From Manihot esculenta (lineage: Eukaryota; Streptophyta; Magnoliopsida; Malpighiales; Euphorbiaceae): DNA of 64,000 bases. The notes beneath the pieces were generated by a model. That model saw only the letters and a program-made list of their open reading frames with translations, did no database searches and was not told the origin of the DNA. Shown in pieces: positions 34,507 to 47,161 of this stretch (position 1 is the first letter of the stretch; each line of letters opens with the position of its first letter). Both the position numbers and the translations under genes were made by a program. Where the stretch lies: assembly GCF_001659605.2 (NCBI RefSeq), contig NC_035177.2, positions 171,307-235,306 on the forward strand. Reading direction: 5' to 3'.

Positions 34507-37500
34507 TCTATGGTCCATCCAATGGCTCCTTTATGCTTTCTAAGTACTTGTAGGAGGCTCTCTTCTTCATGTGGACTTAATTGATTTGACACTATCACTG
34601 GATGTGTCTTTTTAGCTCCAAGGTACATGTATTTCAAGTGTCCAGGAAGGGGTTTCAAATCTGGTTCTGCACCTTTCTGTTCCGCTGGATGCTGTTTGGG
34701 CAAACAGGAGTCTGCCTTCTCTTGCTGTTTGGGCAAACAGCAATTTTCTTGTACAATCTGCATAGCCTGTTTGGGCAAACAAGCTTCTGCCTCCTTTTCC
34801 TCTGCTAGTGGTTTGGCGAAACAGCAACTCACTTGTGCCAGAAATCTTGCTGTGCTGGATTCTCCCCTTTCATACTGTTTGGGCAAACAGTAATCTGCTG
34901 GTTGCTTTTCTGCTGTTTTCCCAGGTGAACGGTGTTCTGTCTTTGCTGTTTGGGAAAATGGTGTGGGCAAACTGAGTTTTTCTTGCTGGATGGACTTGGG
35001 TGGTCTGCATTCTGTCTTAGTTGGCTGCTGAACCTGTTTGGGCAAACAGAGGTTTGCCTTCTTTGCCTTTGCTGGCTGTTTGGGCAAACAACAGTCTGCC
35101 TTTTCTGCCTCCTGTCTGCTTGTTTGCCCAGTCTGTTTGGGCAAACAACAATCTGTTTTCTGCATGTAGCAGTCCATTGCTGTCCGGTTCAGCTCCACTT
35201 GGCTTCTTTCATCTTCTTGGCTGTCTTCCCTACAAAAATCATTGGTTAGCATATCATTTTGATCCATATCAAAAATTTCTTGACTCAAGCAATCAATGAT
35301 GTCTAAACCATAAACGGGGGACATGTCATGGGGATATTTCATAGCATCATAAACATTGAATTTTATTACTTCCCCTTCAAATTCCATGGTTAATGTGCCA
35401 TCATGCACATTGATCTTAGTTCTGGCCGTGCTCAAGAAGGGTCGTCCAAGCAATATGTCTGAAGTGGTGTTGCTATTGTCTTCCTCCATGTCAATCACAT
35501 AGAAATCAGCTGGAAAGACGAGTTGGTCCACTTGGACTAGAACATCCTCGAGAACGCCTTTGGGGTATACCACGGATCTATCAGCCAATTGAATAACCAC
35601 TCTTGTGTCCTTAAGTGCACCTGCATTCAAAGAGTTATAGATAGAAAGAGGCATAACGTTAATTGATGCACCTAAGTCACACATGGCCTTTTTTATGCCA
35701 ACATTGCCAATTTTGCAAGATATAGCAAACATTCCCCGATCCTTGCACTTGGCTGGTATTTTTCTCTTTATGACAGCAGTAACTACCTCTCCCACGCTCA
35801 CTTTCTCTTTCTCAGCAAGCTTCCTTCGGTTGGTGCACAACTCTTTCAAGAATTTTGCGTACCTTGGTATTTGTTTAACCGCGTCAAGCAAGGGTATGTT
35901 AATCTCCACCTTCCTAAAGGTTTCAAGGATCTCTCTTTCTTCTTTTTCTTTTTGTGATTTTTCAAACCTTTTTGGAAAGGGAGGAGGAATCTTGAAGCTT
36001 GGCTGCTGTTTCGCATTCTGCTGCTGGTATGCTGGTGTTGTTTGCCCAGTCTGTTTGGGCAAACAATGCTCTGTCTGCTTAGGCAGACCGTCTCTGCCTT
36101 CATGCTGTCTGCTTGTTTGCCCAGTCTGTTTGGGCGAACAGCAGTCTATCTCCGTTTCTGGCAATTCTTTCTTAGCTGTTTGGCTTTGCAATTCCGAACC
36201 TCCATCATCAGCCTTGACTTCTTGAAGTTCTTTTCCACTTCTCAAAGTGATGGCACTGACATTCTGCCTTGGGTTAGTTTCAGTTTGAGATGGGAGTTTA
36301 CCTTGGGATTCAATTCTTCTAACGGACGTGTCCAATCCGTCCAGACACTGAGTGATGGTCTGTAAAGTACTTGCGAAGGACTCCATTATCTTTTCAAGGT
36401 GCTGGTCTGATCTTGAAGGTGCTGGTTGACCTTGGCCTCTTTGGTAATTTTGGTAATTCTGAGTATTGCTGGATTTCCCATAGCTGAAATTGGGATGGTC
36501 TCTCCAACCAGGATTGTACGTATTAGAGTATGGATCATGTCTAGGCTGGTTGTTGTACCTTCCAATAGCATTGGCTTGGTGATGGTCTTCTTGGAGTGTG
36601 GGACATTGATCAGTTGGGTGGCCTTCATAGGCACAGATCCCACATGGCCTAGGCGGTGGAATTACTTGAGCTTGTTGAGCTTGGCTAAGGACAATCTTTT
36701 CCACAAGAGAAGTTAGTTTTGAAATCTGAGATTCAAAAGCGGATGTACTTACCTCATGGACTCCTCTTTGCTTTTCTTCTCCATATTGCCTAGATGAGGC
36801 TGCAAGAGTGGAGATTAGTTCTTTCATCTCTCTTGGTGTTTTGCCTGCAATGGTTCCTCCACAAGCTACGTCGATAAATTTCCTTTCTGAAGGGGTTAAT
36901 CCTCCATAGAAGAATTGCATAAGTGACCTGTCTGACATATCATGTTGTGGACAACCTGTGCAAAGTCTTTCAAACCTTTCCCAATAATCATATAAGTCTT
37001 CAGTTGGTTTTTGTCTTATGCTAGTGATTTCTCTTATTATGCCAATTGACTTAGATGGAGGAAAGTATTTGTCCAAAAAGGTTTGGACCATATCACCCCA
37101 TGAAGTTATAGATCCAGGTGGCAAATAAAACAACCAATCTTTAGCATAGTCATCTAATGAAAAAGGGAAAGCTCTTAACTTAACATGATCTTCAGAAACA
37201 CCTTGAGGTGTCATAGATGCACAGACAATGTTGAATTCTTTCAAGTGCTTGTGTGGATTTTCATTTTGCAAACCTCTAAATTTAGGGAGATGATGAATCA
37301 AACCTGATTTCAGTTCAAAGGGAACTGTCAGAGGCGGATAGGCGATGCAAAGTGGTGCGTGATCTTCTATGGGTGTTGCTAACTCCCTCATGGTTCTTTC
37401 TCTTTGTTCTTGGGGCCTAATTGCTGGATTTTCCTGAATTATTTGGCCTTGGGCAGCATGTCTATTATGGGGAGCAGCTGGTGCTTGAGGTTCAGCCATT

Positions 37501-37970
37501 GGTGCATAGTTTGGTTGATTTTCTGGATGAATTTCAGCATATACAGCAGGTTGAGGTGCAGCAGGTTGCATGTTATATTCTGCCATCTCAGCCGCTGTTT
37601 GGGCACACACAGCAGTGGGCTGTGCTACAGAAGATGATGTTTGGGCAAACACAGCAGTTGCTGGTTGGGTGATTTCAGCAGGGGACTGTCCTGTTTGGGC
37701 AAACAGAACAGTTGCTGGTCTTGCAAATTGCTGGTCTGCAGGATTTTCTGCTGGTGCAGAAATGGGTTGTGCTGGGATTATTGCTGGTTCAGCACTGTTC
37801 ACAGTAGTTGCTGTCCTTGTTTGGACAGTAGAGGCTTCAACAGGGGCTGTTTGGACAGCAGGTGTTGATGTGGATGCTTTTGAGGCTTGGTTCCTCTTCT
37901 TTAGTTGCCTTGATGTGCGCTCAATTTCTGGATCGTAAGGTTGAATGTCCTTGCGTCCAGACCTGGTCAT
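34507..37970 (-). CDS. gag-protease of element H, running to the pre-RT region (interrupted by element G)
   Basis: The ORF is open from MTRSGRKDIQPYDPEIERTS (ATG at 37970, chosen over an upstream in-frame ATG at 38048 that lies within the LTR) to the G insertion, about 1150 residues. The order is an S/T/A/Q-rich N-terminus with VFAQT repeats; an Athila-type capsid domain (around residues 205-420, FELKSGLIHHLPKFRGLQ, KDWLFYLPPGSITSW); a CCHC knuckle CGICAYEGHPTDQC near 445; an aspartic protease CDLGASINVMP near 765; DILLGRPFLSTA; then a linker with about ten CLPKQ repeats; and LKYMYLGAKKTHPVIV and HKGAIGWTID before RT. No stop interrupts it. The last codons before the stop are G sequence. The repeats are a DNA palindrome read in several frames. 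Confidence 0.9.
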
Positions 37971-37999
37971 GAAAGAAAAACAGATTAGTGAAATTGAGT

Positions 38000-38016
38000 C
38001 CCCGGCAACGGCGCCA
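38000..38016 (-). promoter_or_regulatory. Primer binding site, tRNA-Asp type (element H)
   Basis: The plus strand reads CCCCGGCAACGGCGCCA, five bases from the 5' LTR at 38022. Confidence 0.92.
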
Positions 38017-38021
38017 ATTTT

Positions 38022-39577
38022 TGACAGTCGGTTGTCGAGGCCGGTCAAAAATAACCCTTTTGGTTACCAACAACTTAATAACTTGTAGATAGTGGCAAAG
38101 GGATCGTATCCACAGGGAATCAATACTATTTATTCTTCTTATCAAGACCAAGTAAATAAAGAGACAATAAAAGTAAAATTGGGGGTTTTGAAGATTTGAT
38201 GTCTAAACTAGAATTGAAAGCAAGCAAGTAAAGCAAGTAATAAAGTAAAGAGAAATCAATAATGAGAAAAGCCTAGTTGAAGAATTGGATCCACTTTAGT
38301 TGTTGGGATTGATCATTGACACAAAAGATTCTTTTATTAGGTTCAATAAATTAGTTTAGGAGGTGGAAGAAGCTTCTCACCAACCAAATCCCTCCTTAAG
38401 CTTAGATCAATTAGGGAACGTCCTCTAATCAATCACTAATCAACAAATTGCCAAGGAACGTCCTTGGGCCATAGGCAACAAACAATTGTTGATTGCATTA
38501 AGAGAAAGAGAGACCTAATTCTAGCTACCCATAAGCATGGTGATATTGCTAGATTATGCAATTTCTTGGTTTTTTACACCAAGTGTTCTTGTGTGTGAAC
38601 AATTCCAGCAATTACGGACTAAGAATTATCCAAACAAACAGATTTATAACTTTGCAATCAATAATCAATAGGCCAATTTGATTAAGATAACAAGGCAACA
38701 ATTAATTAAGCACAAAATTGCATAAATATTGATTAATAAAAGATTAACACAAAGGTTCAGATCTCACAATCCATGAACAACCAAAGTTTCACCTTATTCT
38801 TCAACTAGCAAAAGGGTTTCAGCCACTCATGGCTGAAACTAACATAAAAGAAAAGAAAGAAAACAAGAAAAGAAAGAAAGAAGGGCTGGCGCAAGGGCGC
38901 AGCTGCTGGTGTGGCTCTGCCGAAAGTCTGGTGATCCAAAGATCTCCCCCCGAATTCCAGGATGTCTTCTTTGCTGGTTTGCATGCCTTTTTATAGGTGA
39001 AGAGGCTGCCCTAATTTTCCTTTTTAGTTTGGGACTCTTTTTCCTATTTAGTCTTGAATTCTTGGAGGGCATTCTTGTCTTTTTATTTCTTGGCTTCCTG
39101 AATATGTAGGAGAGTGTGCTGAGGTGTAAATAGGTGTTTCTGAGCTGTCCCACGTGTTTGGAGTGCGTGGGGATTCGTGTTGACCTGGTCAGCAAGTTTG
39201 GCAGATTTCTGCTGGTTTCTGCCTGCTGGTGCTGTTTGCCCGACGCTGTTTGGGCAAACAGGCTGTCTGGGATCAGTTTCTGCCTACATTCTGCCTTGCT
39301 TCGCTGTTTGCCTAGTGCTGTTTGGGCAAACAGTCTGGACAGCCAGCTTATCGCTTTTCTTCTTCTTCTCAGCTTCACTTTGGTTTGGGCAAACAAGTTG
39401 GGCAAACCATGCTTGTGCATCTTTACTCTCTTTTGGGCAGATTTAGAGCCATTTTTGCCAAATTACCATTTTACTCCATTTTCTGCAAAATAAGATCAAA
39501 ACCACAAAATTAGGCAGAAAATATGTAAATTGACATAAATAACAATATAGAAAATGGGTCTAAATTTGGCTCTATCA
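38022..39577 (-). repeat. 5' LTR of element H (element orientation)
   Basis: It is 1556 bases, the same length as the partner LTR. Differences noticed: GATTGC versus GATTAC near 38494, and GGTCAG versus GGTTAG near 39187. It is followed by ACTCT (39578-39582). Confidence 0.94.
38987..38996 (-). promoter_or_regulatory. Candidate TATA box, element H 5' LTR
   Basis: Minus strand CTATAAAAAG, about 580 bases from the LTR start. In this LTR it would drive the element's transcript. Confidence 0.6.
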
Positions 39578-39582
39578 ACTCT

Positions 39583-41608
39583 CGATTTGATCCATATCCT
39601 ACATACATGCCATATATGCCATATCCTCACTATTACCCACCATATCCTATGTATCCACCCTCCCCTATCCATCCAAGTGCAGCATATCCAGAAATAAATG
39701 AACCAGTGCCCCCACGACAACAAACAGAACCAGTAGCTCCTGTTGCCCAAACACTTCCACCTAGTACATCTGGAAGTAAGGTGAAAATGACTGAGTACCT
39801 AAAATTGGATGCTCCTAAGTTTAATACAGGAGATGATCCATTTGAGTACTTGAGAACTGTGAAGATGATTACTGATGAGTTGGGTGCGGATGATAGCAGA
39901 GCCATTGAGATGGCGGGGTTTACACTAAAGTGTAAGAAGGCTCGAGAATGGTTCAAGAACTATATAGAGCCCAGAATGAACGGTATGTTGTGGGGAGAGT
40001 TCGCTAATGAGTTTGCAGGGTGGGCTTTTCCTGATAGTTCCAGGGAGATGAAGATAATAGAATTTGAACAGTTAAGACAGACAGATGAAATGAGTGTTGA
40101 TGAGTTTACAGATAAGTTCCTGGATTTGCTTCAGTACGTGGGTCAGGCCTATGATACAGATCAGAAGAAGGCAAGAAGATATACCATGAGACTTCATCCC
40201 AGGTATTCTTCCTTGATCCTTCCAGCAGAAAAGGAGAGTTTTCATTCTATAATAGATGCAGCCAGGAAGATGGAAGCTAGTGCCAATATTCAGAAACAGT
40301 CAAAGGCACAGGCTTCAGGTTCTAAGGCCCCTAGTGCAGGAACCTCAGGTAGCAAAAGATGGGAAAAGGCAAAAGGAACAAAGAATAGGTTCTGGAGTAA
40401 AGTCAAGTTTGGTCTGGGAATGGGTAGTGGCTCAAGCTCTGGCACAGCTATTCCAGCATGTAGGAGATGTGGGAGATCACACAGAGGAGCTTGTCAGTTG
40501 GGATCTTCAGCTTGTTTTAGATGTGGACAGGAAGGGCATTTTGCTCGGGAATGTCCTCAGGTGACTTTTGCACCATCCCAGCAGATGAGTTCAGGCAGTG
40601 TTGTACAGCCAGTAGGGCAGCCAACGGCTCCAGCCATGCCTCAGAGTAGTGGCAGAGGTAGAGGGAGAGGGGCAGCCTCTACTTTAGTAGCAGGTTCCCG
40701 AGGTGGAAATCCTGTAGCCCCAGGACGGATTTTCACTGTGACTCAGGAGGAGGCTAATACATCGAACACAGTGGTGTCAGGTAATCTCATCATTGGGTGT
40801 TTAGATGTGTATGCTTTGATGGACCCCGGTGCTTCTCATTCCTTTATTGCTTCGAGGGCCATAGAGAGATTGGGTTTGATCAGTTCTGAGTTAGAGTATC
40901 CTCTCTGGGTCAGTGGACAAGTGCAACCCATCAGTGGCAGTGTCAGTCTGTCGTTTCAGTCCAGTGTTCATAGAGGGTAGATGCCTTCCAGCTGACCTTG
41001 TGGTTCTAGATATGATAGATTTTGACGTCATTCTAGGGATGGATTGGCTATCTACATATAGTGCTACTTTGGACTGTAGAGACAAGATAGTTAGTCTCAG
41101 AGACCAGGATGGGTCAAAGTGTGTCTTCAGAGGAGATAGGAGAGGTACACCCAGAGGTCTGATTTCAGCCCTTCAGGCTCGTCATTTGCTTAGGAGGGGT
41201 TGTCAGGGGTTTCTAGCTCATGTGAGGGAGCTAGACAGTCAGGTTAGGGAACCAGCTTCGATACCAGTAGTTCGAGAATTTCTAGATGTGTTCCCAGACG
41301 ACTTATCAGGACTACCGCCTGGTAGGGAGATAGAGTTTGAAATTGAATTGTTGCCTGGTACCAGACCTATCTCTATTCCTCCCTACAGGATGGCACCAAC
41401 AGAGTTAAAAGAGTTGAAAGAACAGTTACAGGATTTGGTAGATAAGGGTTTCATCCGCCCTAGTACCTCACCTTGGGGTGCTCCAGTGCTCTTTGTCAGA
41501 AAGAAGGATGGATCCCTCAGACTTTGTATTGACTACCGACAGTTAAACAAGGTCACTACCAAGAATAGATATCCTCTACCTAGGATTGATGATTTATTTG
41601 ACCAGCTA
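39583..41608 (+). pseudogene. Element A gag, protease and early RT
   Basis: It resumes A's gag after H: a Y/P-rich stretch (YMPYMPYPHYYPPYPMYPP), then the capsid domain (KMTEYLKLDAPKF, GWAFPDSSREMKIIEFEQL), then the knuckles [12 protein letters not shown] and [14 protein letters not shown] (near 40460-40550) and the protease DPGASHSF (near 40830). A two-base deletion near 40917 (relative to GGACCCAAATGCGACCC in C) shifts the frame. The other frame continues to RT motifs [19 protein letters not shown] and stops at FDQL (41608), where element B's LTR begins. AGCTA (41604-41608) should be B's target duplication; the right copy is deleted. Confidence 0.92.
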
Positions 41609-43873
41609 TGTAATACCCGGCTAGAGTCCGGCACCGAAATTCCTGTTGTCTGGTGGAATCCGGGGTGTCGGAATCCTCTAGAAGGGTAAGATTTATGATT
41701 TTCTAAAGAAATGTTGTATGTTTTAATGTTTTAAAGTCAAATGGAACTGAGTTTTGAGTTGAAATGAACCAAGGCAGATGAGCCAAGTTCGGCCGCCGAA
41801 GGTAAGTTCGGCCGCCGAAAGTGCCCAATGTTCGGCTTCCGAATGTTCAGGTTCGGCCCCCGAATGTTGCATGGTTTTGCATGCGATTGGGCAGCCGAAG
41901 CTGAGTTGGCCTGCTAGCTGAGTCAATATTTTGGACAGATGTTGGCTTCAGAACTTTGTCATAGGACAGGCCACGTCTCTCATGACTCATCTGCAGGTGA
42001 TTTAGCTGCTCATGCAAGGATTTTGTTGGTTTTCAAAGGTTTTGAAAGTTTTGAAGTTAAAAAGCAAGTTTTTGAGATTTTATGAGTTTGAAGAGAAGTT
42101 GATCCATTTTTCTTTGTTCAGATCGTTCATCTTCCTGTTTACAAGGGGTAAGTGAAGATCTTGAACTTGTTTTATTGTTATACAGAAGTTTTATGAAGGT
42201 TTGGTTAGAGATACATGCTTAGGTTGAAAAATGATGTTTTTTGATGATTTATGCTTGTAAGCATGATTATGTGTTATGTTTGATTTGTTTGTTGGGGTTG
42301 TTAGGTAGTTTTGGACCCCTATGTTCATATACTTAAGTATATGTGTGATGAGGAGTTGAATTATGCATGGTTTGAGAGGCTGAAGGGGAAGAGGAGGTTG
42401 TTTGCCGTTGGAGCTGAGTTCTGGATGAACTCGGGTTCGGCAGCCGAAAGTTCATTCGGCCGCCGAACCCCTTGCATGGTGGCTTTGGCTGCCACAGCTT
42501 GCCCCTTAGTGTTTTTGAGGTTCGGCTCTATTTGGGGGATTCGGCCGCCGAAGCTGCCGCCGAAGGTTAGAGACTTTCGTCTCTGGAGTGTGTTTTGGCC
42601 CGCGAAACTTGCCCCCGAAAGGGTTCGGCCGCCGAAGATTTGAGATTCGGCCGCTGAAGGTGCTTGAGTTTCGTCTCTGGAGAGGACTTTCAGCCGCCGA
42701 ACCTGCTGCTGAAAGTGTTCTATCCAGCTTTTCTTTTGCATGCTTTGCATGAGTTTTAGAGTGAGTTTAAGGGGATTCATGGGGAGTTTAATAGAGTTAT
42801 TCTTAAGTAAGTTTGGTCCCTCATTTGAGTCTTTCTGTGCTTACACAGATCAGAGGAACCAGAGAGAGCAGCAGTGAGTACTGCTCCAGAGTTTACTGAA
42901 CCTGCAGAGTCAGTCCAGACAGCCAGAGGTGAGTGGAACTAAACTTATTACTCATTTTAATTAAGACATTAACTGCTTTTAGCATCTTTCATGCATCATA
43001 ATTATGCAATAGGTTGATTGCATTAGAATTCACCAAGATGTTGCATTGCATAGCTATATTGTTGATGTGGGTGAATGCTGAATGATCCAATAGTCTCTGA
43101 GTTAAGACCAGGAGCCTTTGACTACGCCCTGGCAGGTATAGTAAAGTCCAGGAGCCTTTGACTACGCCCTGGCAATGGTAAGTACAGGTGTTATATACGC
43201 ATATAGATATATGAGACAGGAAATCCAGGTGCCTTTGACTACGGCCTGGTATGAGTTACTGAGGCTATGTGGTGACAGGTTTACCCTTGTTGTGGATTGT
43301 CTGTGTTATGATGCATTTCATCAGATCATATTTTAACGATTTACTTTACTGTTCTACTCACTGGGCTATAGAGCTCATTCCACTCCCTTAACCCCAGTCT
43401 TGCAGGTTCATTGTACAGTGTACAGGGGAAGTCCAGAAGAGTACAGGAAGAGAGAAGAGACTTGTAATAGCTTAGAGTGGACATGTAATATTAAAGAGAT
43501 GTATCAATTGTGTTTAAAGTTAGAATTGTGCTTGACTTAGTCATGTTAGTGTTGTAAATCTTTGGTTTATGTACATGATCTGTATATGTATGTGTTTTAC
43601 AGAATATGTGAAAAACCAGGCTTAACAGGTATGAAACAACCCATCTAGAGCAAGCTCTAATCAGGGGTACAGAGTACAGGGTACAGAGACAGTGCATGCA
43701 CAGGTTAAGCCTTGGTACAGAGAAAAGAGGTTTTTTTATTTTCACAGAAAATGTATGATCATGTATGAGATTTACAGGTACACAGAGAGTATAGCAAGCT
43801 TGCTACGGGTTCTGGCGGCCTTAAGCCGACCTGAATCCTAGCGCCGGTGACGGTCCGTTTTTGGGTCGTTACA
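41609..43873 (+). repeat. 5' LTR of element B
   Basis: 2265 bases, TGTAATACCCGGCTAGAG to GGGTCGTTACA. It contains GCC-type 13-mers (41788-41830 and 42434-42700), a two-unit copy of the CCAGGAGCC...CCTGG minisatellite (43108-43172), and the hairpin CTAGAGC-AA-GCTCTAA near 43645 (one arm base changed). Confidence 0.93.
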
Positions 43874-43876
43874 GAT

Positions 43877-43888
43877 TGGTATTAGAGC
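43877..43888 (+). promoter_or_regulatory. Primer binding site of element B, one mismatch
   Basis: TGGTATTAGAGC: the canonical initiator-Met site with C to T at one position. Confidence 0.88.
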
Positions 43889-44096
43889 CCTAGGTTTACA
43901 TGATCGGACCTATAGAGAGAGTGTCAGGCTCATAGGGATTACAGTTGTTCAAGCACAATAGGAAATCATGTCCACTAGGATAGGATGTTGAGTCCTGTCT
44001 TTTTGATGCTATGAAATGCATATGCATGTGAATTATGATTAAGATATATGTTTGTGTGCTGATATGTTATGGTATGTGTTGTTTTTCAGAGTTAAA

Positions 44097-44716
44097 ATGC
44101 GAGGAACTCGTCGATAAGCTCGATTGACTGGAGTCCCATCAGATAGTGAGGGATTAGCTGCTCGTCCTCCTGCATTGCCGAGGGCAAGGTCTTAGAGATC
44201 TAGCAGGGAAGGCATGTCAATAGACCCTAGAAGGTCTGTAGACGAGAGCAGAAGAGGGATAGTTAGAGGAGGCAGATCAGAGGAAGTGAGGGAGGCCATG
44301 GAGACTAATCCGTCTATGGATGAAGGTATGGGAGAATCCCAGGGAGGCATTCAGACCTCAGGTTTTGACTATCCAGCTGTTTCCCAGTATCCAGAGTATC
44401 CGATGGAGGGTATGTCGGAGTACTCTCGAGTTGACCCATATCCTTCATACATGCCATATATGCCTTATCCTTACTATTACCCACCATATCCCATGTATCC
44501 ATCCTCCCCTATTCATCCAAATGCAGCACACGCAGAAATAAATGAACCAGTACCCCCACCACCACAAACAGAACCAGTAGCCCCTGTTGCCCAAACACTT
44601 CCACCTAGTTCATTTGGAAGTAAGGTAAAGATGACTGAGTACCTTAAATTGGATGCTCCTAAGTTCAATACAGGAGATGATCCATTTGAGTTTTTGAGAA
44701 CTGTGAAGATGATTAC
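44097..44716 (+). pseudogene. Start of element B gag, interrupted by element C
   Basis: The ATG at 44097 follows the acceptor-like TTGTTTTTCAG (ending 44089). TAA at 44115 and TAG at 44193 break the N-terminus. An open stretch follows from MSIDPRRSVDESRRG with the Y/P-rich repeat and TEYLKLDAPKFN, ending at KMIT where element C's LTR starts (44717). ATTAC (44712-44716) is duplicated at 54421-54425. Confidence 0.92.
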
Positions 44717-46939
44717 TGTAATACCCGGCTAGAGTCCGGCACCAGAATTCCTGTTGTCCGGTGGAATTCGGGATGTCGGAATCCTCTAGAGGGGTAGGAT
44801 TTGATTTTATACAGAAATGCTGTGTGTTTTAATGTTTTAAGGTTAAATGGAACTGAGTTTTAAGCTGAAATGAACCAAGGCAGATGAGCCAAGTTCGGCC
44901 GCCGAAGGTAAGTTCGGCCGCCGAAAGTGCCCAATGTTCGGCTTCCGAAGGTCAAGTTCGGCCCCCGAATGTTGCATGGTTTTGCATGCGATTGGGCAGC
45001 CGAAGTTGAGGTGGCCAGTTATCTGAGTCGATGTGTTGGACAGGTGTTAACACCAACTTGTTGCCAGAAGCTTGGCCACGTCTTCTATGACTCATCTGCA
45101 AGTGTTTTCAGCAGCTCATACAAAATTTCTGTTTGTTTGCTAAATGTTTGAAGGTTTTGAGCTTAAAAGTTAAGTTGTGAGGTTTAAGGTGTTTGAAGGA
45201 GAGTTTGTCCAAAACTTCACGTGAGGAGTGTTCATCTTCTTGTTTTTACAGGAGGTAAGTAAAGATCTTAAACCTGTTTTTATGTTTTCTGAAGATTTTA
45301 TGGAGGTTATGGAGAGAGATGCATGTTTAGATGAAAAATGGTGGTTTTGATAGTTTATGCATGTATACATGATTATGTGTTATGTTTGATTTGTTTGTTG
45401 GGGTTGTTAGGTAGTTTTGGACCCCTATGTTCATATACTTGGGTATATGTGTGTTGAGGAGGTGTTATATGCATGTTTGGATAAGTTGAAGGGGAAGAGG
45501 AGGCTGTTTACTGTCGGGGCTGAGTTCTGGATGAACTCAGGTTAGGCAGCCGAAGGTTCATTCGGCCGCCGAACCCCTTGCATGGTGGCTTTGGCTGCCA
45601 CAGCTTGCCCCCGAAAGTTTTGAGGTTGGGCTCTGTTTGGGGGGTTCGGCCGCCGAAGATTGAGGTTCGGCCGCCGAAGGTTAGAGACTTTCGTCTCTGG
45701 AGTGCCTTTCAGCCCCCGAAACTTGCCCCCGAAAGGGTTCGGCCGCCGAAAGTTAAGATTCGGCCGCCGAAGGTGCTTGAGTTTCGTCTCTGGAGAGGAC
45801 ATTCGGCCGCCGAACCTGCCGCCGAAAGTGTCCTGTTCAGCTTTTCTTTTGCATGCTTTGCATGAGTTTTAGACTGAGTTTAAGGGGATTCTTGGGGAGT
45901 TTAATAGAGTTATTCTTAAGTAAGTTTGGTCCCTCATTTGAGTCTTTCCGTGCTTACACAGATTAGAGGAACCAGAGAGAGCAGCAGTGAGTACTGCTCC
46001 AGAGTTTACTGAACCTGCAGAGTCAGACAGCCAGAGGTGAGTGGAATTAAACTGATTACTCATTTTAATTAAGACATTAACTACTTTTAGCATCTTTCAT
46101 GCATCATGTTTATGCAATAGATTGATTGCAATAGAATGCACAAAGATGTTGCATTGTATAGTTATATTGTTGATGTGAGTAAATGCTGAATGATCCAGTA
46201 GTTCCAGACAGGAAGTCCAGGAGCCTTTGACTACGCCCTGGCAATGGTAAGTATAGAGGTGTTATACACACATATATATATATATTACAGGAAGACCAGG
46301 TGCTCGATTCTACGCCCTGGCACAGAGTTACTGGAACTATGTTGTGACAGGTTTACTCTTGATGTGGATTGTCTATGTTATGATGCATTCCATCAGATCA
46401 TTTTTTAATGAATTACTTTATTGTTCTACTCACTGGGCTATAGAGCTCATCCCACTCCCTTAACCCCAGTCTTGCAGGTTCATTGTACAGTGAACAGGGG
46501 AAGTCCAGAAAAGTACAGGAAGAGAGAAGAGACTTGTAATAGCTTAGAGTGGACATGTAATTTTTAAAGAGATGTAATAATTGTGTTCAGTTAGATTTGT
46601 GCTTGGCATAGTGGTTATATTGTAAATCTTTGGTTTATGTACATGATCTGTATATGTATATGTTTTTCAGAATATGTGAAAAACCAGGCTTAACAGGTAT
46701 GAGATAACCCATCTAGAGCAAGCTCTAGTCAGGGGTACAGAGTACAGGGTACAGAGACAGTGCATGCACAGGTTAAGCCTTGGTACAGAGAAAAGAGTTT
46801 TTATTTTTTACAGAAAATGTATGATCATGTATGAGATTTTCAGGTACACAGAGAGTATAGCAGGCTTGCTACGGGTTCTGGCGACCTTAAGCCAACCTGA
46901 ATCCTAGCGCCGGTGACGGTCCATTTTGGGCTCGTTACA
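44717..46939 (+). repeat. 5' LTR of element C
   Basis: 2223 bases. It is shorter than its partner chiefly because it has one fewer ~40-bp CCAGGAGCC...CCTGG unit. Splice-like signals: AG|GTAAGT at 45254/45255, TGCTTACACAG ending 45961, AG|GTGAGT at 46036/46037, CTTGCAG ending 46477. Confidence 0.94.
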
Positions 46940-46942
46940 TAT

Positions 46943-46954
46943 TGGTATCAGGGC
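46943..46954 (+). promoter_or_regulatory. Primer binding site of element C, one mismatch
   Basis: TGGTATCAGGGC, one base different from TGGTATCAGAGC, three bases after the LTR. Confidence 0.88.
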
Positions 46955-47161
46955 CCTAGGTTCATATGATCGGACCTATAGAGAGAGTGTCGGGCTCATA
47001 GAGGTTACAGTTGGTCAAGCACAATAGGAAATCATGTCCACTAGGATAGGATGTTGAGTCCTGTCTTTTTGATGCTATGAGATGCATATGCATGTGCTTT
47101 ATGATTGAGATATATGTTTATGTGCTGATATGTTATAATATGTGTTGTTTTCAGAGTTAAG

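Larger units (their letters stand above)
22726..39577 (-). mobile_element. Element H: Athila-like Ty3/Gypsy retrotransposon lacking integrase
   Basis: It is flanked by ACTCT on both sides and has two 1556-base LTRs (22726-24281 and 38022-39577) with only a couple of differences noticed. After removing element G its own length is about 9.7 kb. It has a tRNA-Asp primer site, a gag-protease ORF, an RT/RNase H ORF and a polypurine tract. There is no integrase, envelope or chromodomain reading. The near-identical LTRs mean recent insertion, so integrase was probably supplied by a relative. Its sequence is peppered with the palindrome CTGTTTGGGCAAACAG. Confidence 0.93.

Noticed and set aside
34600..37940. 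Plus-strand ORFs rich in FGQT, WANR and LGKQ
   Set aside because: They are shadows of the minus-strand gag-protease ORF, created because the palindrome reads open on both strands.
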